NCBI RefSeq assembly: GCF_921293095.1
Contig: NC_060254.1
Coordinates: 57,334,069-57,398,068 of the forward strand
Direction of reading: 5' to 3'
From: Ischnura elegans
Lineage: Eukaryota > Arthropoda > Insecta > Odonata > Coenagrionidae
DNA: 64,000 bases
In this document: positions 1 to 11,278 of the stretch, in pieces
Layout of the letters: each line of letters starts with the position of its first letter
Position numbering within the stretch: the stretch's first letter is position 1
Made by a program: the position numbers and the translations under genes
The notes under the pieces: generated by a model
The model's database searches: none
The model's input: the letters and a program-made list of their open reading frames with translations, nothing else
What the model was told of the DNA's origin: nothing

Positions 1-1498
1 TGCGCTATTCTACTGTGTATTTCTTTCTTGCTCCGTCCATCGCTGGTAATTCCGCTTCCCAGGTAAGAGAACTCGTTCACCTCTTTAAGATTATGCTTAT
101 AAGAATGAATATCAACGTTGGCGAAGTGCCCACTAGACTTCCGCCTCTGAACGAACGGAAGGTGCTCTAATATAGACATAAACCATTATGCGTGCTCCAC
201 TGAATTTACTCACGCTAATAAAATTCTTTAGAGTGGAAATGGCGATCACTTATTAAACTAATTGACATTGATTCTAACTTTCATGACGGGTCGTCGTTTT
301 TCATTTTGCTTCTGCATCGAACCGTACTAATCGACGTGAAAAACCTGCTTTTACTTTTGAAAGAGAATCTCAATTTTCGTAATGCGCGCTTGACACCCTC
401 ATACGATTCAATTTATGCGTCGGAATATATTAATGGCGATCAAAACCCCCGCGAGCTGCATTAGCATTCAGTTTAATCCATTATAACCCAATGTTGCTTT
501 TAAGCAACATCAAAAATTTTACGCTTACATTTTACGCTGTATTCAGGAAAGATTTAAACTACGTGTTCTTTTGTGCTGTAAAGTTGAATGACGAAATATG
601 TTGCTGCCATAAAAATTACGATTGAAGATAAAATATTCACATTTTTATAATGAGAAGGCTTGAAATTTAATTTATCCCAGAAGCAGCGATGGGTTATAAA
701 GGGTTAAGATTCCCTTCATCCGGAATATTCGTATTATCGAAATACCAAAAATCTGAATTTAAAATATCAAATACAAGTGTATTTTAAATATGTATTAACT
801 TTATATTACTTATTATTATGTTATTGACTTACTAAATATGTATTACTGCCCAGTACTTGTTCTCATCTAGATACCCTAAAAATTTTAATATTATACCGCA
901 ATTTTTTAAATGAGTAATACGTCAATAAAGAAAGACAAAAATCGACTGGCAGATATCGTACCCCGCCCCCCCAGAATTCCATTGTTTATAGTTCACTGGC
1001 GTCTCAAGAACTAAATTCGAGACTTATATCGTGTGCGCAACAGAACCAAGATTCTACGCTACAATGAGCGATCGCCTTTTGTTATGCAGTCGAATGACCT
1101 CGTTGTTGGGGACAGATAATCACGCAAGCCTTCCCGACTCTAGAGTTACTCGTCCACGTTTAATTGGCGCTCGAATTGCAAGAGTGCACAAGTGGATGCC
1201 GCGGAACAAAGACTTTATCTCCATCCTTTTACTCCATCGCTTTACGTCAGTTCCTCTCATTTTCTGACCTAATTTGAAGCGAAAGCTATAACAGCGCGGC
1301 ACGAACTCATCTAGGATTCCTTACCCAGGATTATCTCTAGGATCGCATCCGTAAGTATTCCGTGCATTTTATGGCCGTCAAAAATGATCGAAATAAAAAT
1401 ATCTAGATAATCGAGGGGTAATTCCGTTTGTGACAGAATTACCTTTAGAGAAAACTATGCAATAGGATATTTGGATTAAATTTTACAATGCAAAAAAA
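1..1498. other. Non-coding, nothing recognised
   Basis: AT-rich DNA with scattered stops in all frames. The only open frames are under 80 codons, overlap each other on both strands and match no family I know. A slightly GC-richer patch lies at about 1,030-1,320. No TIR, tandem array or tRNA-like box was found. Confidence 0.5.
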
Positions 1499-1500
1499 TA

Positions 1501-2159
1501 GGGTGGTTTCCTATTATTTTTTTATTGCCTAAATCGAAAGATTATTACTCCTGGAGTACGTATTTCACGCTTTTAGATTTTTAAATGACGATATCTATTT
1601 TTCCAGATCAAATGAAAAGTGAAAATTTTCAAGCGCGCGAAAACGCGACGGCTAAGTATGAATGCTGGGAAAATCCCGTGTGACGTCGTTCTGGTTCCCG
1701 CTGCCTCTAGTAAGGTGACCTTGAGGCGAGGCTTTGAGCGCTGATACGACGCAGGATGCTAGCAGGTAGCAGAGTACCCTGCTAGCTGGTAGCGCTTGGC
1801 TTAAATAAGGGTTATATATACCTTATCAAACGAAGAAAACTTTCCGACCATAGCCAATTTTAATAGGTGATTATTAAGAAATGTTTCCCTGAGCTCTGTG
1901 CCTCATGATTGCATTGCTAATTTCAGACGATGTAAAACTCCTATCTACTCGTATAGAAACTGGGTCCCTGTGACGTAACGTGGAGTGGAATCGCATGGGC
2001 GCCAATCTGGCCTTTTTCAAATGAGGATAAAATTGACCATTGCCATTCGTCTAAAACGGTATTTCTAATACCAAATAATTTGTATATTATGAATACACTA
2101 ATGGTGGGTAAGGAATCGCAATCAATGCCTTTCGTTTTCTTTGATGAAGGAAACTACCC
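1501..2159 (+). mobile_element. MITE family A, copy 1 (GGGTGGTTTCCT ends, TA target)
   Basis: A 659-bp non-coding element. It begins GGGTGGTTTCCTAT and ends GGAAACTACCC, so the ends are short inverted repeats, and both ends are flanked by TA. Three further copies lie at 17,079-17,735, 36,760-37,419 and, reversed and shorter, 26,275-26,779. The full-length copies differ by only 1-3 bp in length and are clearly alike throughout. The 2-bp TA flank suits a Tc1/mariner-type mover, but that assignment is inference. No transposase is encoded. Confidence 0.85.
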
Positions 2160-2820
2160 TATTGCAAAACTTCTGACTCAAAATGATCAAAAAACATTTA
2201 GGATGGTGATGTTCACATACAGAAACAAAATTAATTATCGATATACCTTCTAAATATGCCCAAAATTAACATGTGACGGAATCACTGCCAGGTCAACCTC
2301 CTAAGTGTAATGATTTCAAGCATCTCCAAACTATGTAAATCGAAGTATGATTTGAAAGCTTTTAATAAAGCTCTGAATAACGTTCCAAATACTGTTTTTA
2401 TACAATTCAATCATTTGGCTGTTGATTTATCAAGGCAAAATATATCCTGCTTAAATTTTAATTTGAGAGAAAAAGTTAAAATTTTCATGGAAGTGCCCGA
2501 GATAACTGCGCCTACTTACACACACCATATTGTGCAATTACATGCCCCGTGAAAAACGGCCTTAATTAAAATATTGAGAATAAATGGATCGCTCTGTACT
2601 CATCACCGAGTAGCAGTTATTGTTGAGAAGCATTAAAAAAAAACTAAAATGCGCCCAAAGTAGTGACACATATGAAGCACTTGAAGCACGGTTTGGAGTA
2701 CAACCAGACGAGAGAGACGATCTCGGTGGTCGTGTTTGGGAGCACCTCTAGAAAGTCCTATTGGAGATATCTATTCCCGCATATATGAACGAATGATATA
2801 CACTTCTCGAGGGTCGTAAC
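2160..2820. other. Non-coding gap
   Basis: AT-rich sequence with one 80-codon open frame (2,310-2,552) that resembles nothing I recognise. No repeat ends were found before the hAT target site at 2,813. Confidence 0.45.
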
Positions 2821-3804
2821 CATAGATGGGAAAAATGCATGTGAAATGTATTTTAGAAGAAAAATAAAAATTACTCTCTAAACTGTACTTTCGATACAAA
2901 ATACAAAAGTAATATCAAAATACATTCCTTAATGTACCAACTGCTTACCTCAGACGCTGTGAAATTTAACACTTATACCTGGTAAAAAATTAAAATCGAT
3001 GCATATATGAACTATTCTTTAAAATTAGAGGCTGAAATGTTCTTACCACATACGTTGGTAGCTGCTAAACCATAGTCCAGAGAAAATTTATTTTTAATTA
3101 ATGAGAGTATTTGGTAATATAATTTATTCATTTCACAGCAATATCACCTACAAAAATGTGAATTTCCGTTCAAAAGAAATAACTGTTCAATCATGGAGTC
3201 TCCTAAATCGTTTCATTTGCAGTTGTGAATAAATCCTGCAAAAGAAAATGATCTTTCCACAGGAGTACTGAATGTGAGGCCAATGTTGCAACGCACGATC
3301 TTTTTTTTACTGCAGGATATTCATTTATAATGTTAACAGAAAATTCAATTTGTCACCAAGAAATTGCAATACTTCAGTTTCATTCCTATGTAAAACGCGG
3401 AATGATGAATGTCCCTTTTTAATCCGAAGAGACAAAAAAGTCCTCTCTCCATAATTTCCATAATCTATGGAACAGATAATTTCAGTATTAAGTTGTTATA
3501 TAGACGGCAGGCTAATACCGAATCATACGGGATCTCTGACATCTCCGTTGCGCGCTCTTTTGAATTATGCACAAAAAACATTGCATGTGTTTTGACCTTG
3601 AATGTGTTTAAAAAATATAAACTACTCTTTAGATGTATTTTCGTCACAAAGTTAGTGTAGAAGAGTAACTTTGCTAAGCACTTAAAATGCAATTACCAGA
3701 GGAGTGACTTTAAAATGGATGTATTTGATACACAAATTACAAACTACAAAAGTATCGAAAAGACGTATTTCAAAAACGAGTATTTTCGATTCTCTCCATC
3801 ACTG
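2821..3804. mobile_element. hAT-like element, 984 bp, with perfect 8-bp TSD
   Basis: The left end reads CATAGATGGGA and the right end, reverse-complemented, CAGTGATGGAG. Both are flanked by GTCGTAAC (2,813-2,820 and 3,805-3,812), a perfect 8-bp target duplication as hAT transposases make. The interior is AT-rich with short open frames in which I see no transposase motif, so it is non-autonomous or badly decayed. Confidence 0.85.
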
Positions 3805-3820
3805 GTCGTAACCCGTAGTA

Positions 3821-4053
3821 GGCTAAGCGTATATGACAGAAACAATTGGTTGTGGCATCCAAGAGTTGGATCCCACATCCAATTTAGATGGTTGCTGAGG
3901 CGCCATCCAATTAGTTGGATGAGGGAGCCATTTTAAATGGCTGGGTAAGAGATGGCTTTGACAACCAACTCGTTGGATACCACAGCCAGCATCGTTGGGT
4001 CTTACGCCCATCTATATTGGATGCCACAGCTTAGCGAAATTGTTGCTTTAGCG
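3821..4053. mobile_element. Small TIR element built of CATCCAA/TTGGATG palindromes
   Basis: The outer parts mirror each other: GGCTAAGC then GTGGCATCCAA at 3,852-3,862 on the left, and TTGGATGCCAC at 4,017-4,027 then TTAGCG on the right. Between them the motif CATCCAA or its complement recurs several times in short hairpins. No coding capacity and no clear target duplication. It looks like a miniature DNA transposon of unknown family. Confidence 0.55.
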
Positions 4054-4110
4054 TTTAATGAATGGGTAATATTTCAATATTTCAGCGGATATTATTATTA
4101 ATAATGACAC

Positions 4111-4354
4111 CAGTGGCGTAGCGAGGGGGGAGGTCCGGGAAGACCTGACCTCCCCCTCCCCCGTAATATGAAAGCACAATTACTTTCCTCCATAAATGAA
4201 AACAAAATATTGAAAAATCATGAATTTGTAAAAAATTTCTTAGATTGTGAAAAGTGTAAAAATTAGTTTAAAATCTTCCACTTAGAACTCTGTTGATCAA
4301 AAATTCCCCCCTGGTTTTGGACCGCCCCGAACGATATTCCTGGCTACCCCACTG
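4111..4354. mobile_element. hAT-like MITE, 244 bp
   Basis: Starts CAGTGGCGTAGCGAGG and ends CTGGCTACCCCACTG, so its ends are inverted. Flanks are AATGACAC and AGTGACAC, an 8-bp TSD with one change. G-rich near the left end and C-rich near the right, as in many related copies in this window. Confidence 0.85.
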
Positions 4355-4814
4355 AGTGACACCAAATGAAAGAAACATTATATTATCCTTTCGTGATACT
4401 ACTTCCAACGAACATTTGAGTTACAAAATGCATTTGGTTAACAAAAATTGCTATGGTGACGCAGCCGCATTGCCAGACGGCCAACTTTCTTCCTATTCTC
4501 TATTCATTCATAGAAAACGTGCCGACAGCCACACGTCCCACGGCTAACCGCGTATCAAATTACACCGCTCGCATTAATGAGCGTCGACACATGATGCATA
4601 GTTATTCTAAGATTTATTCCGCCCGCGACGACGAGCGTATCAACGACTGCGTATCCTCTCGGCGGAATTCTTGCGAGTGGTCAGACGAGTTGCTGCGGTC
4701 ATGGATGAGCAGGTTGTATTTTATTCCAGCCTCTCCTCCCATTAGATAGACTCGAGCATTTTCAAGTAAGCCCAGACGCATTTGAGAAGGGGAATAAAAC
4801 GTCCACTTATTTAA
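4355..4814. other. Unassigned CpG-bearing stretch
   Basis: Positions 4,440-4,740 are richer in CG dinucleotides than their surroundings and hold overlapping open frames of 63 and 98 codons. I recognise no domain in either, and there is no convincing splice context. It could be an old exon, a promoter or a decayed repeat. Confidence 0.3.
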
Positions 4815-5310
4815 TTGAAATCGGGAATAAACGTTCGGGATTAGTAAAATTACGCATTACAATATTTCCGCTGAGTTTTATTATGACACTACGCGTTTCG
4901 TCGTTACAAACAACATTATTATATTATCATGTATCACTTGATAATATTGTTTGTAAAGACCAGGGCCGGCCTTAGGGTGGGGCGACCGGGGCGACCGCCC
5001 CGGGCCCCGCGTTCGTGAAAAAAAAATTAAAATATAGGATAGTTTTGAATCAAGGTATCATAACGGCGTAATTACGAAGTCTGAATTTGGGAGGGGAACA
5101 CATACTTAGCCAGAGAGTGGTAGGGATTCAAAATGCTGGAGTTTGTAGATGGGGTTAGAGTTTAATATTTTAAGTGAAGGGCCCCGCACTGAAGGTTCAC
5201 CCCTAGCCCCGCACCTGCTAGGGCCGGCCATGGTAACGACGAAACGCGTAGTGTCATAATAAAAATCAGTGGAAATATTGCATTGTGTAATTTGACTAAT
5301 GTTAAGAACT
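4815..5310. repeat. Snap-back palindrome, split by a hAT insertion
   Basis: The left arm (about 4,815-4,930) reads back as the right arm (about 4,931-4,960 plus 5,233-5,310). Key matched blocks are TATGACACTACGCGTTTCG at 4,882-4,900 and its complement just after 5,240. The two halves meet near 4,930. The arm end GACGAAACGCGTAGTG resembles the palindrome at 54,045-54,400. The arrangement suits the terminal part of a Penelope-like element copied head to head, but no Penelope coding sequence is present here, so this is inference. Confidence 0.6.
4961..5232. mobile_element. hAT-like MITE inside the palindrome
   Basis: Begins CAGGGCCGGCCTTAGG and ends TAGGGCCGGCCATG. Flanked by GTAAAGAC and GTAACGAC, an 8-bp TSD with one mismatch. 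It landed in one arm of the palindrome at 4,815-5,310, so it is younger than that structure. GC-rich ends, AT-rich middle, no coding capacity. Confidence 0.85.
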
Positions 5311-6504
5311 TCAACCATATCGTGCCCAACATCATACAAAAAAAAAGTTCGGCTCTTTGAAATTTCAAATAAACGTTCAGGTTTTTGAATAGAGGCCTAT
5401 TTTCATTTCAAATTTCATTTCAATAGCAAAAAGTTTCACTCGTAAAACTGAAATGAATGTACGTTTCGCGAAAATAAAGAAGCGCAAGAATATATTCAAG
5501 CAAATTTGCATAAACCAATAAAGTCACACCACGCATTACAGGGACACTGCCAATAGATATATGCGCCCAATGGGAATATATATATAGAAGACCCAAGTCC
5601 ATCTCGTGGAAATTTTATTTTGTTGCCACTTAGGGGGGCGCTTAGCATAAGCGATAAAAGACCACGAGAGAATTCATTGCGTAATAAAAGGGTATTTTAT
5701 AGGCAATTTAGTCGTTTGGTTTATTTGTTTACTTAATAATATGGTAAAATAAGCCCCGTTGTATGCACTAAAAGGTCGATACGCACGTAGCCCATTTTGC
5801 ATGCCTTGTTGCCGGAACGCGCCGCAACGTCGTTCCGGCACTGGTTAAAAAAAGGCGTAATAGTCAAATAGCACTTTTACCGATTTTGTTGCCTAAAAAT
5901 GTCTAACATATGCTTTCGTAACCAAAACAGAAAATGTTGCAATATAATGTAAATAATGAATTGTAATAAAAAACACAGAGTAATATTTCACTCCTAAAAA
6001 GGATTAAGAAAAGTGCGTTCCAACACTACTAATTTTGCCACGACGTCACTGCTCGCAAGATATCACACAGTTTAAAACAGAATCAATTAAATCCCACGCA
6101 AAGTCTCGCCGTTCAGCACTCCAATCTTCTTTTTGTTAATTGTGTAAACGGCTTAATTGGAAATATTTTAATTTTCCGTGCAATATGAAGACCGATTAAA
6201 AATATTTCAATAAAAACAGCAGAATTATATGTCTAGGCAATGACGTCGGCTCTTTCTCGTTATGCCATCATCATTGGTGGACTAATCTGAACTGACATAC
6301 TCTTTTTAAATACGAATTGATCATCACGTAAATACAATCTTTGAATCTCGAGCCAAGGGTTCAGTAAATGATCCTAAAAGCAAAGGCATAAACTGAGTCA
6401 GGAGAGATGTAGCGGAAAGGCATCCCGACTTCATAATAAAGTGGTGGCATTTTTCCATAAAATTATCGAGTAGCGTTCGAAGCGTTACGACCGTGGTCAT
6501 TCTA
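5311..6504. other. Non-coding; holds one perfect 10-bp hairpin
   Basis: No gene or delimited repeat. At 5,810-5,840 there is a perfect inverted repeat, TGCCGGAACG and CGTTCCGGCA, around an 11-base loop, set in a short GC-rich patch. Elsewhere AT-rich with only short open frames. Confidence 0.4.
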
Positions 6505-6704
6505 CAATGGGTGCTTTCCATTCATGCGACTCACGCGTCGACTAGTGTCGACTCGCGGTAACTGTTCATAACTCTCCAATTTCCGTGCGTTACCGTTGTT
6601 GACTTGTGTCACAACAGTCGGCGACACACACAGAATGGAACACGAAAACCGCGACGCAAGTCGACTTGTGTCGACGTGTGTCAATGAATTGAAAGAACCC
6701 AATG
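6505..6704. mobile_element. 200-bp MITE with ~45-bp TIRs (CAATGGGT ends)
   Basis: The left end CAATGGGTGCTTTCCATTCAT mirrors the right end ATGAATTGAAAGAACCCAATG with a few changes, followed on each inner side by GTCGAC repeats (TCGACTAGTGTCGAC on the left, TCGACTTGTGTCGAC on the right). No clear TSD, so the superfamily is left open. The 62-codon open frame inside is incidental. Confidence 0.65.
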
Positions 6705-8040
6705 CAATTGAGAATGACCTAACGGTCGAAACGCGTGGTAATTTACTCAATAAATGTTTGAAAATTGCCATAACTTTATTATGAAGTTTAGTATGATACA
6801 ACTTTGGTAGAAAGTGGTAACGGTGATCAGCATCTATTATTCCAAATTCGAGAAAGAGCACGACAAAATTATCTCTCTAAATGCCCAGTCTAACTGGTCC
6901 ATTAAAGTGGCCGCATAGGTCTTCAACGTGCTTCTTCAAACTATTTCTCAAAGAATCTCTTTAAGTTCTGCAAAAAAATTACCATTTCAATTGAAATTTT
7001 AAGTGCTTGCAAGATTTAACCATCACATGATATTATAACTTAGGCTCACAGCGAACTCCCTTTTGTTGTTTTTCCACTCTTATTAAAATGTCATCGGCCA
7101 CCATTGAACCTTTACTCTCTGTGAATATAATGCTCCGAAAAATATTTTCTGTTTTTTTTTTTTATCCTTTTTTCATTGTTTCTCTGGCTTTTTGCCTGTA
7201 TTATGTTTTTACCGAATACATTCTTAATAGATTCAAAAATTCCTCTCACGTAAGTCTCTTAAAAGTCTTAGAATAATATTATTTTTTATCAAATAACAAA
7301 ATTCTTGTAATTTGCAATGTTGAATGAAGTCATAATGGCCCGGTGAGGTAGGCTTTAAAAATATACTTCAATATCCTCAACCGAAAAAAGTGGCGAAAAC
7401 TTTTTTGAAGATTCAATTAAAGGATGACAGTTTTTTCAAATTTCTGAACATTATCTGATCTAAATCATTACACTCCATTTTTTTATTATAACCATATCAT
7501 TCCCTAAACTTTGTTTAAACTAAACTAAAACTAAAGTTTATGATGAAAAATCACCCGGACCCAGCGTTAAGTTATGAAACGATTTCAACCACCTGCATAT
7601 ATTCGAACTAATTTACGCGATTAAAACGCGGTTACGCGAGATATAGCTCTACAAAAAAATCTATTATTTAATACGGTAAAGAATTAATCTCATTTCGATG
7701 ATTTTTCTTTTTTTAATTAGGTTAGTATTTAAAATTTGTACTATTATTTTGATTTTACCTTCATATGATGAATTTATATAGTCACAATGGATCAGCAAAC
7801 TATTTTTATGTAGCCAATGGACCGATAGAGCAGGAAAAGAGGACGTATCAACGTCCGAAAATGGGAGTTTGTAACGTGCTTCGAGCGGCAAAAATTCTGC
7901 AAGTAGCGACGAGATTTTTTGCTGAAATGTCAGGTTTATAGGTTTTTGTGCATGGCTAAAATAATGGAACTAGGTACTTCTATAAGCAAAAAATCTAACA
8001 TGAACCCTTGTGAGATTGTGCGATGAAGGGACGATTATGA
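6705..8040. other. Non-coding, nothing recognised
   Basis: Strongly AT-rich DNA with homopolymer T runs (for example near 7,151). Short open frames only; none shows a domain or plausible splice sites. Confidence 0.45.
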
Positions 8041-8110
8041 TAACAATAATAATAATTCGTCTTTATTGGGCGAGATTGGGACTTTGGGAGATGGGAGAAA
8101 GTCCCACCTT
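8041..8110 (-). mobile_element. LINE-like 3' tail with (ATT)n end
   Basis: On the minus strand a GC-richer stretch runs into CCCAATAAAGACGAATT and then an ATT microsatellite. A polyadenylation-like signal followed by a simple-sequence tail is usual for LINEs of the CR1/Jockey group. Only the extreme 3' end can be seen, so the family is a guess. Confidence 0.35.
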
Positions 8111-8468
8111 TCATCTATCCTCTCGCCATACATTGAATAATGCAGAGAAATATATTGTCAAGTTATACTTAAAATTAAATGAAGTCATATTAGAACAAAA
8201 GATATATAGAATTATGCTTTCAAAAACAAAAAATGCAAAGTCAACAAAGTTACATTTACCAAGCTTAAAAAGATGTGAAAAAACGAGGGAAAACCTAAGT
8301 ATTTATATTGACATTGGTCCTAATTGGAAAAAACACCTACTTGAGAAAAAACACCCACACAACAAGATGGGCGTGAAAATGTGCGTAAACCTATTGTGAA
8401 GGAGCTAATGTAAATATGGACGTATACAAATACATATAAGAAAACACATAATAACATAACATACAATC

Positions 8469-9476
8469 GTCATAACCGAGGTCAAAGGGGTGGCAAATGA
8501 GGTTTGGCTACAACTGAGTTGAACTTAGGGTCTTCAAAGGATGCCCAACTCAATAAAATCCTCGAGGTACCCATAGTGTCAACCTTTTGACCTCCACGGG
8601 TCATGCGCGTATCTTATGTCACTGTGTTTTTTTCCGAACCACCTGAACAAACGGCATTAGTTACCCATTAAGTTTTAAGGTTGAAAATTCGTTGACCGGG
8701 ACCCCAGATACATTTTGTCCACCGATTGACCTCAAACGACTATGTGGAGGTAAAGAGTAACCAAGAATGAGGTGGAATATCGGGACAAACAAGGTGTGGA
8801 ACCTTAGGTTTGGAAGGATGAAAAAGTCAATATCGATGTCCTTAGATCGCCATCGGCAACCATTTGACTACCAAGAGTCGCGTGGTGGTCAAAGGTCGCC
8901 GAGGTATCCTTCCGACTTTGTAGGCAAACAAATATGGGCTATTACTTGCTTTTAAGGAGGTCAATGACAGTGGTGATATACTTACCCTCGAACTTTCCCA
9001 CCGTTTAACCTGCAATGGTTATGCGGAGGTCATTGTTCGCTGAGCCAGACCACGAAGCAACCAACGTGACGACCGCAAAATGGGTTTCTCAGGTTGCTTA
9101 ATTCAAGGTAAGGTCCGCCAAAATGTAAGCTAAAGTTCATAACCACCAAAGACTTCCAATGGGAAGCATACTTCAGTGATCCTTGACTACCCCAATACCC
9201 CTGGTCAAATAGTTTCCGATGTCAATCGAAGGACATAGTCATTGAATTTTTCATCCTTCCGTACCTTTAGCTTGGCACCATGGTTTTCCAGATACTCCAC
9301 CTCACAATTCAGTGGCTTTTGACTTCTGCATAGCCGTTTGAGGTCTATTGGTAGGAAAAATGGATCTTGCGACTGTGTGTGGTCTGTACCATTGATTTGG
9401 TCACTCTTAGCAACTAAGGTTCGACTCATTTGTCAGCAATCTTCATATCTGCCACCCCTATGACCTCGGTGATGAC
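8469..9476. mobile_element. 1.0-kb fold-back element with arms of about 490 bp
   Basis: The left end GTCATAACCGAGGTCA mirrors the right end TGACCTCGGTGATGAC, followed inward by GGGGTGGCA on both sides. The inverted match continues deep inside: TTGACCTCAAACGAC near 8,725 pairs with the minus-strand block reading TAGACCTCAAACGGC near 9,340. Nearly the whole element is therefore two diverged inverted arms meeting near 8,970. No recognisable transposase; open frames of 62 and 74 codons lie in opposite arms. No clear TSD. Confidence 0.65.
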
Positions 9477-9759
9477 CATCCCTTTAACTCACAACCTTGC
9501 AAGTTTTTACCACGCTAGAAACTATGTATTGTTGTAATCGTGTATACATACGGATGAAAACAATGAAATTCACCCTACACGACCCCTAAGCACGTATTCA
9601 GTGTGGGCTTGACATTGCTATGTCTCGGAAATTTCATGAGGCTACATGCACTATGATTTTAAGTAATTATTCTTGAAAAGGGGTTCCCCTCACCACAAGA
9701 AACAGCTGAGTGATAGAGGTCATTCAATTTTTCAGTTGATTTAAATAAATGACTACTGT

Positions 9760-10035
9760 ATCATCTTTCTTTTAGAAAAATGAGCTCTGACCATAGAAGA
9801 TATAAGTTGATGAACTCTTCTGGGGGAATCAGTACAAAGAATGCTGATTTCCATAGAAGAGTACATCAGCAAGGCTCGCTGGGAAAGCACCAAATCCTCC
9901 AGATATGTATAATTGAATATCAATTTGGCAAGTTTTCAATAAGAGAAGAAATACGTAGGTGTGAAAAGGTTAGCCGAAAGGAGAATTGAGTGGAGAGCTG
10001 CGTCAAACCAATCTTAGGATTGTTGACTAGTGATA
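9760..10035 (+). mobile_element. Probable RTE-like LINE 3' fragment
   Basis: The segment at about 9,990-10,035 (GAGAGCTGCGTCAAACC, then CAATCTTAGGATTGTTGAC) matches the minus strand of 41,742-41,960, where the same tail ends in a GAT microsatellite. A tail of this kind is known from RTE-type LINEs in arthropods. The upstream part is too decayed to translate into reverse transcriptase motifs. Confidence 0.45.
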
Positions 10036-10120
10036 AGGTTTTAATATTATTTCCATTTAATTACATAATTGCACGTACATAACTTATGATCATCTTTACA
10101 ATTTCTATAGCCTATCGTTA

Positions 10121-10427
10121 CATGGGCGTACCCAGAATCAAAACTAGGTGAGGCAAAACTAGCCGTGGTCGTTCAAGTTGTAACTTTTTTGCACAGAAAA
10201 GGCTGATGAAACCAAAAATTTTAAGGAAATTATGACAGCCATTTATTAGTTTTTATAATTATTTGCTTGAAAAAATAATGAATTTTATTTTAGTTCCATG
10301 TCTTATACTAATATAAATTTTCTTCAAAAGGAAAATTTGTTCATAACTTTTGTTTTGAACTAAATTTATTTTCGCTTCTAGAGGGGGGCAGTTGCCGCCC
10401 CACTGCCCCCCGCTGAGTATGCCCATG
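10121..10427. mobile_element. hAT-like MITE, 307 bp, perfect TSD
   Basis: Starts CATGGGCGTACCCAG and ends CTGAGTATGCCCATG. Flanked on both sides by TATCGTTA (10,113-10,120 and 10,428-10,435), a perfect 8-bp duplication. Shares its ends with the 88-bp copy at 42,736-42,823 and the broken copy starting at 46,232. Confidence 0.9.
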
Positions 10428-10451
10428 TATCGTTAGGTTAGGCTACTTGTA

Positions 10452-11138
10452 CAGGGTGTCCCATTTATCTTGACCACCCGAAATAACTTTCTGTCCAGAT
10501 GCAAATTCAAAAATGTGTCAAGCAAAAGTTCATTAGCCGCCAGGTGGACATTAATCAGCAGGATTGCCTTCTTTGTAGCTTTGTTATTTACAAAGATATG
10601 AACATCGGTATGTCTTTTTTAAAGGGCAACCTATATTTTTTATTCAGCAATTCATTTCCTCTCCTAGAGACTTATTAAAAAATGTAGCGTAGTGGACCAT
10701 TAACATAAACACAACGTTATGAAAACATAATAAACTCGTCTACTTACTGTTCTTATGACTGGTGTGCACTTTACTATGTTTTCATTTATTTACTGTCAAC
10801 GTCAGCAAGTGGAGTAGTTCCAATACCCGCGTATATGCACACTAAGCGCTAGAGAGTCAGTCATTTTTCCTAACACCGTGTTTATGTTAATGGTCCACTG
10901 TGCCACATTTTTGAATAAGTCTTTAGGAGAGGTAATGAATTGCCGAATAAAAAATATAGGGTGCCATTTAAAAAAGACATTCCGATATTCACATCTTTGT
11001 AAATAACAAAGCTACAAGGAAGGCAACCATGCTGATTAATGTCCCCCTAACGGCTAATGAATATTTGCTTGACACATTTTTGAATTTGCATCTGAACAAA
11101 AAGTTATTTCGGGTGGTCAAGATAAATGGGACACCCTG
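10452..11138. mobile_element. Tc1/mariner-like element with ~275-bp inverted arms
   Basis: The ends read CAGGGTGTCCCATTTATC and its complement, flanked by TA on both sides (10,450-10,451 and 11,139-11,140). The arms stay inverted-similar for about 275 bp; for example GTGGACCATTAACATAAAC near 10,690 pairs with GTTTATGTTAATGGTCCAC near 10,880. The unique core is about 140 bp and has no coding capacity. The TA target and CAGGGTGTCC-type ends fit Tc1/mariner relatives. Confidence 0.8.
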
Positions 11139-11278
11139 TATATTAGATTGACGTCTCAACTTCGAGGAACCTCCAATTTTTAAATAAATGCACTGCTTTG
11201 AATTTGAAAGTTCTCGACATCAAATTCACGCCATCTTAGTGACTATCTTGTGGGTACTCAGTCTTCTGCTTTCCAATT

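Noticed and set aside
5106-5368. 77- and 68-codon minus-strand frames as small genes
   Set aside because: They run across the junction of a hAT-like MITE and the palindrome arm, so they cannot be old genes.
8010-8399. 129-codon plus-strand frame as a gene
   Set aside because: Its first part overlaps a LINE-like 3' tail read backwards and the rest is lysine-rich because of A-rich DNA. No domain.
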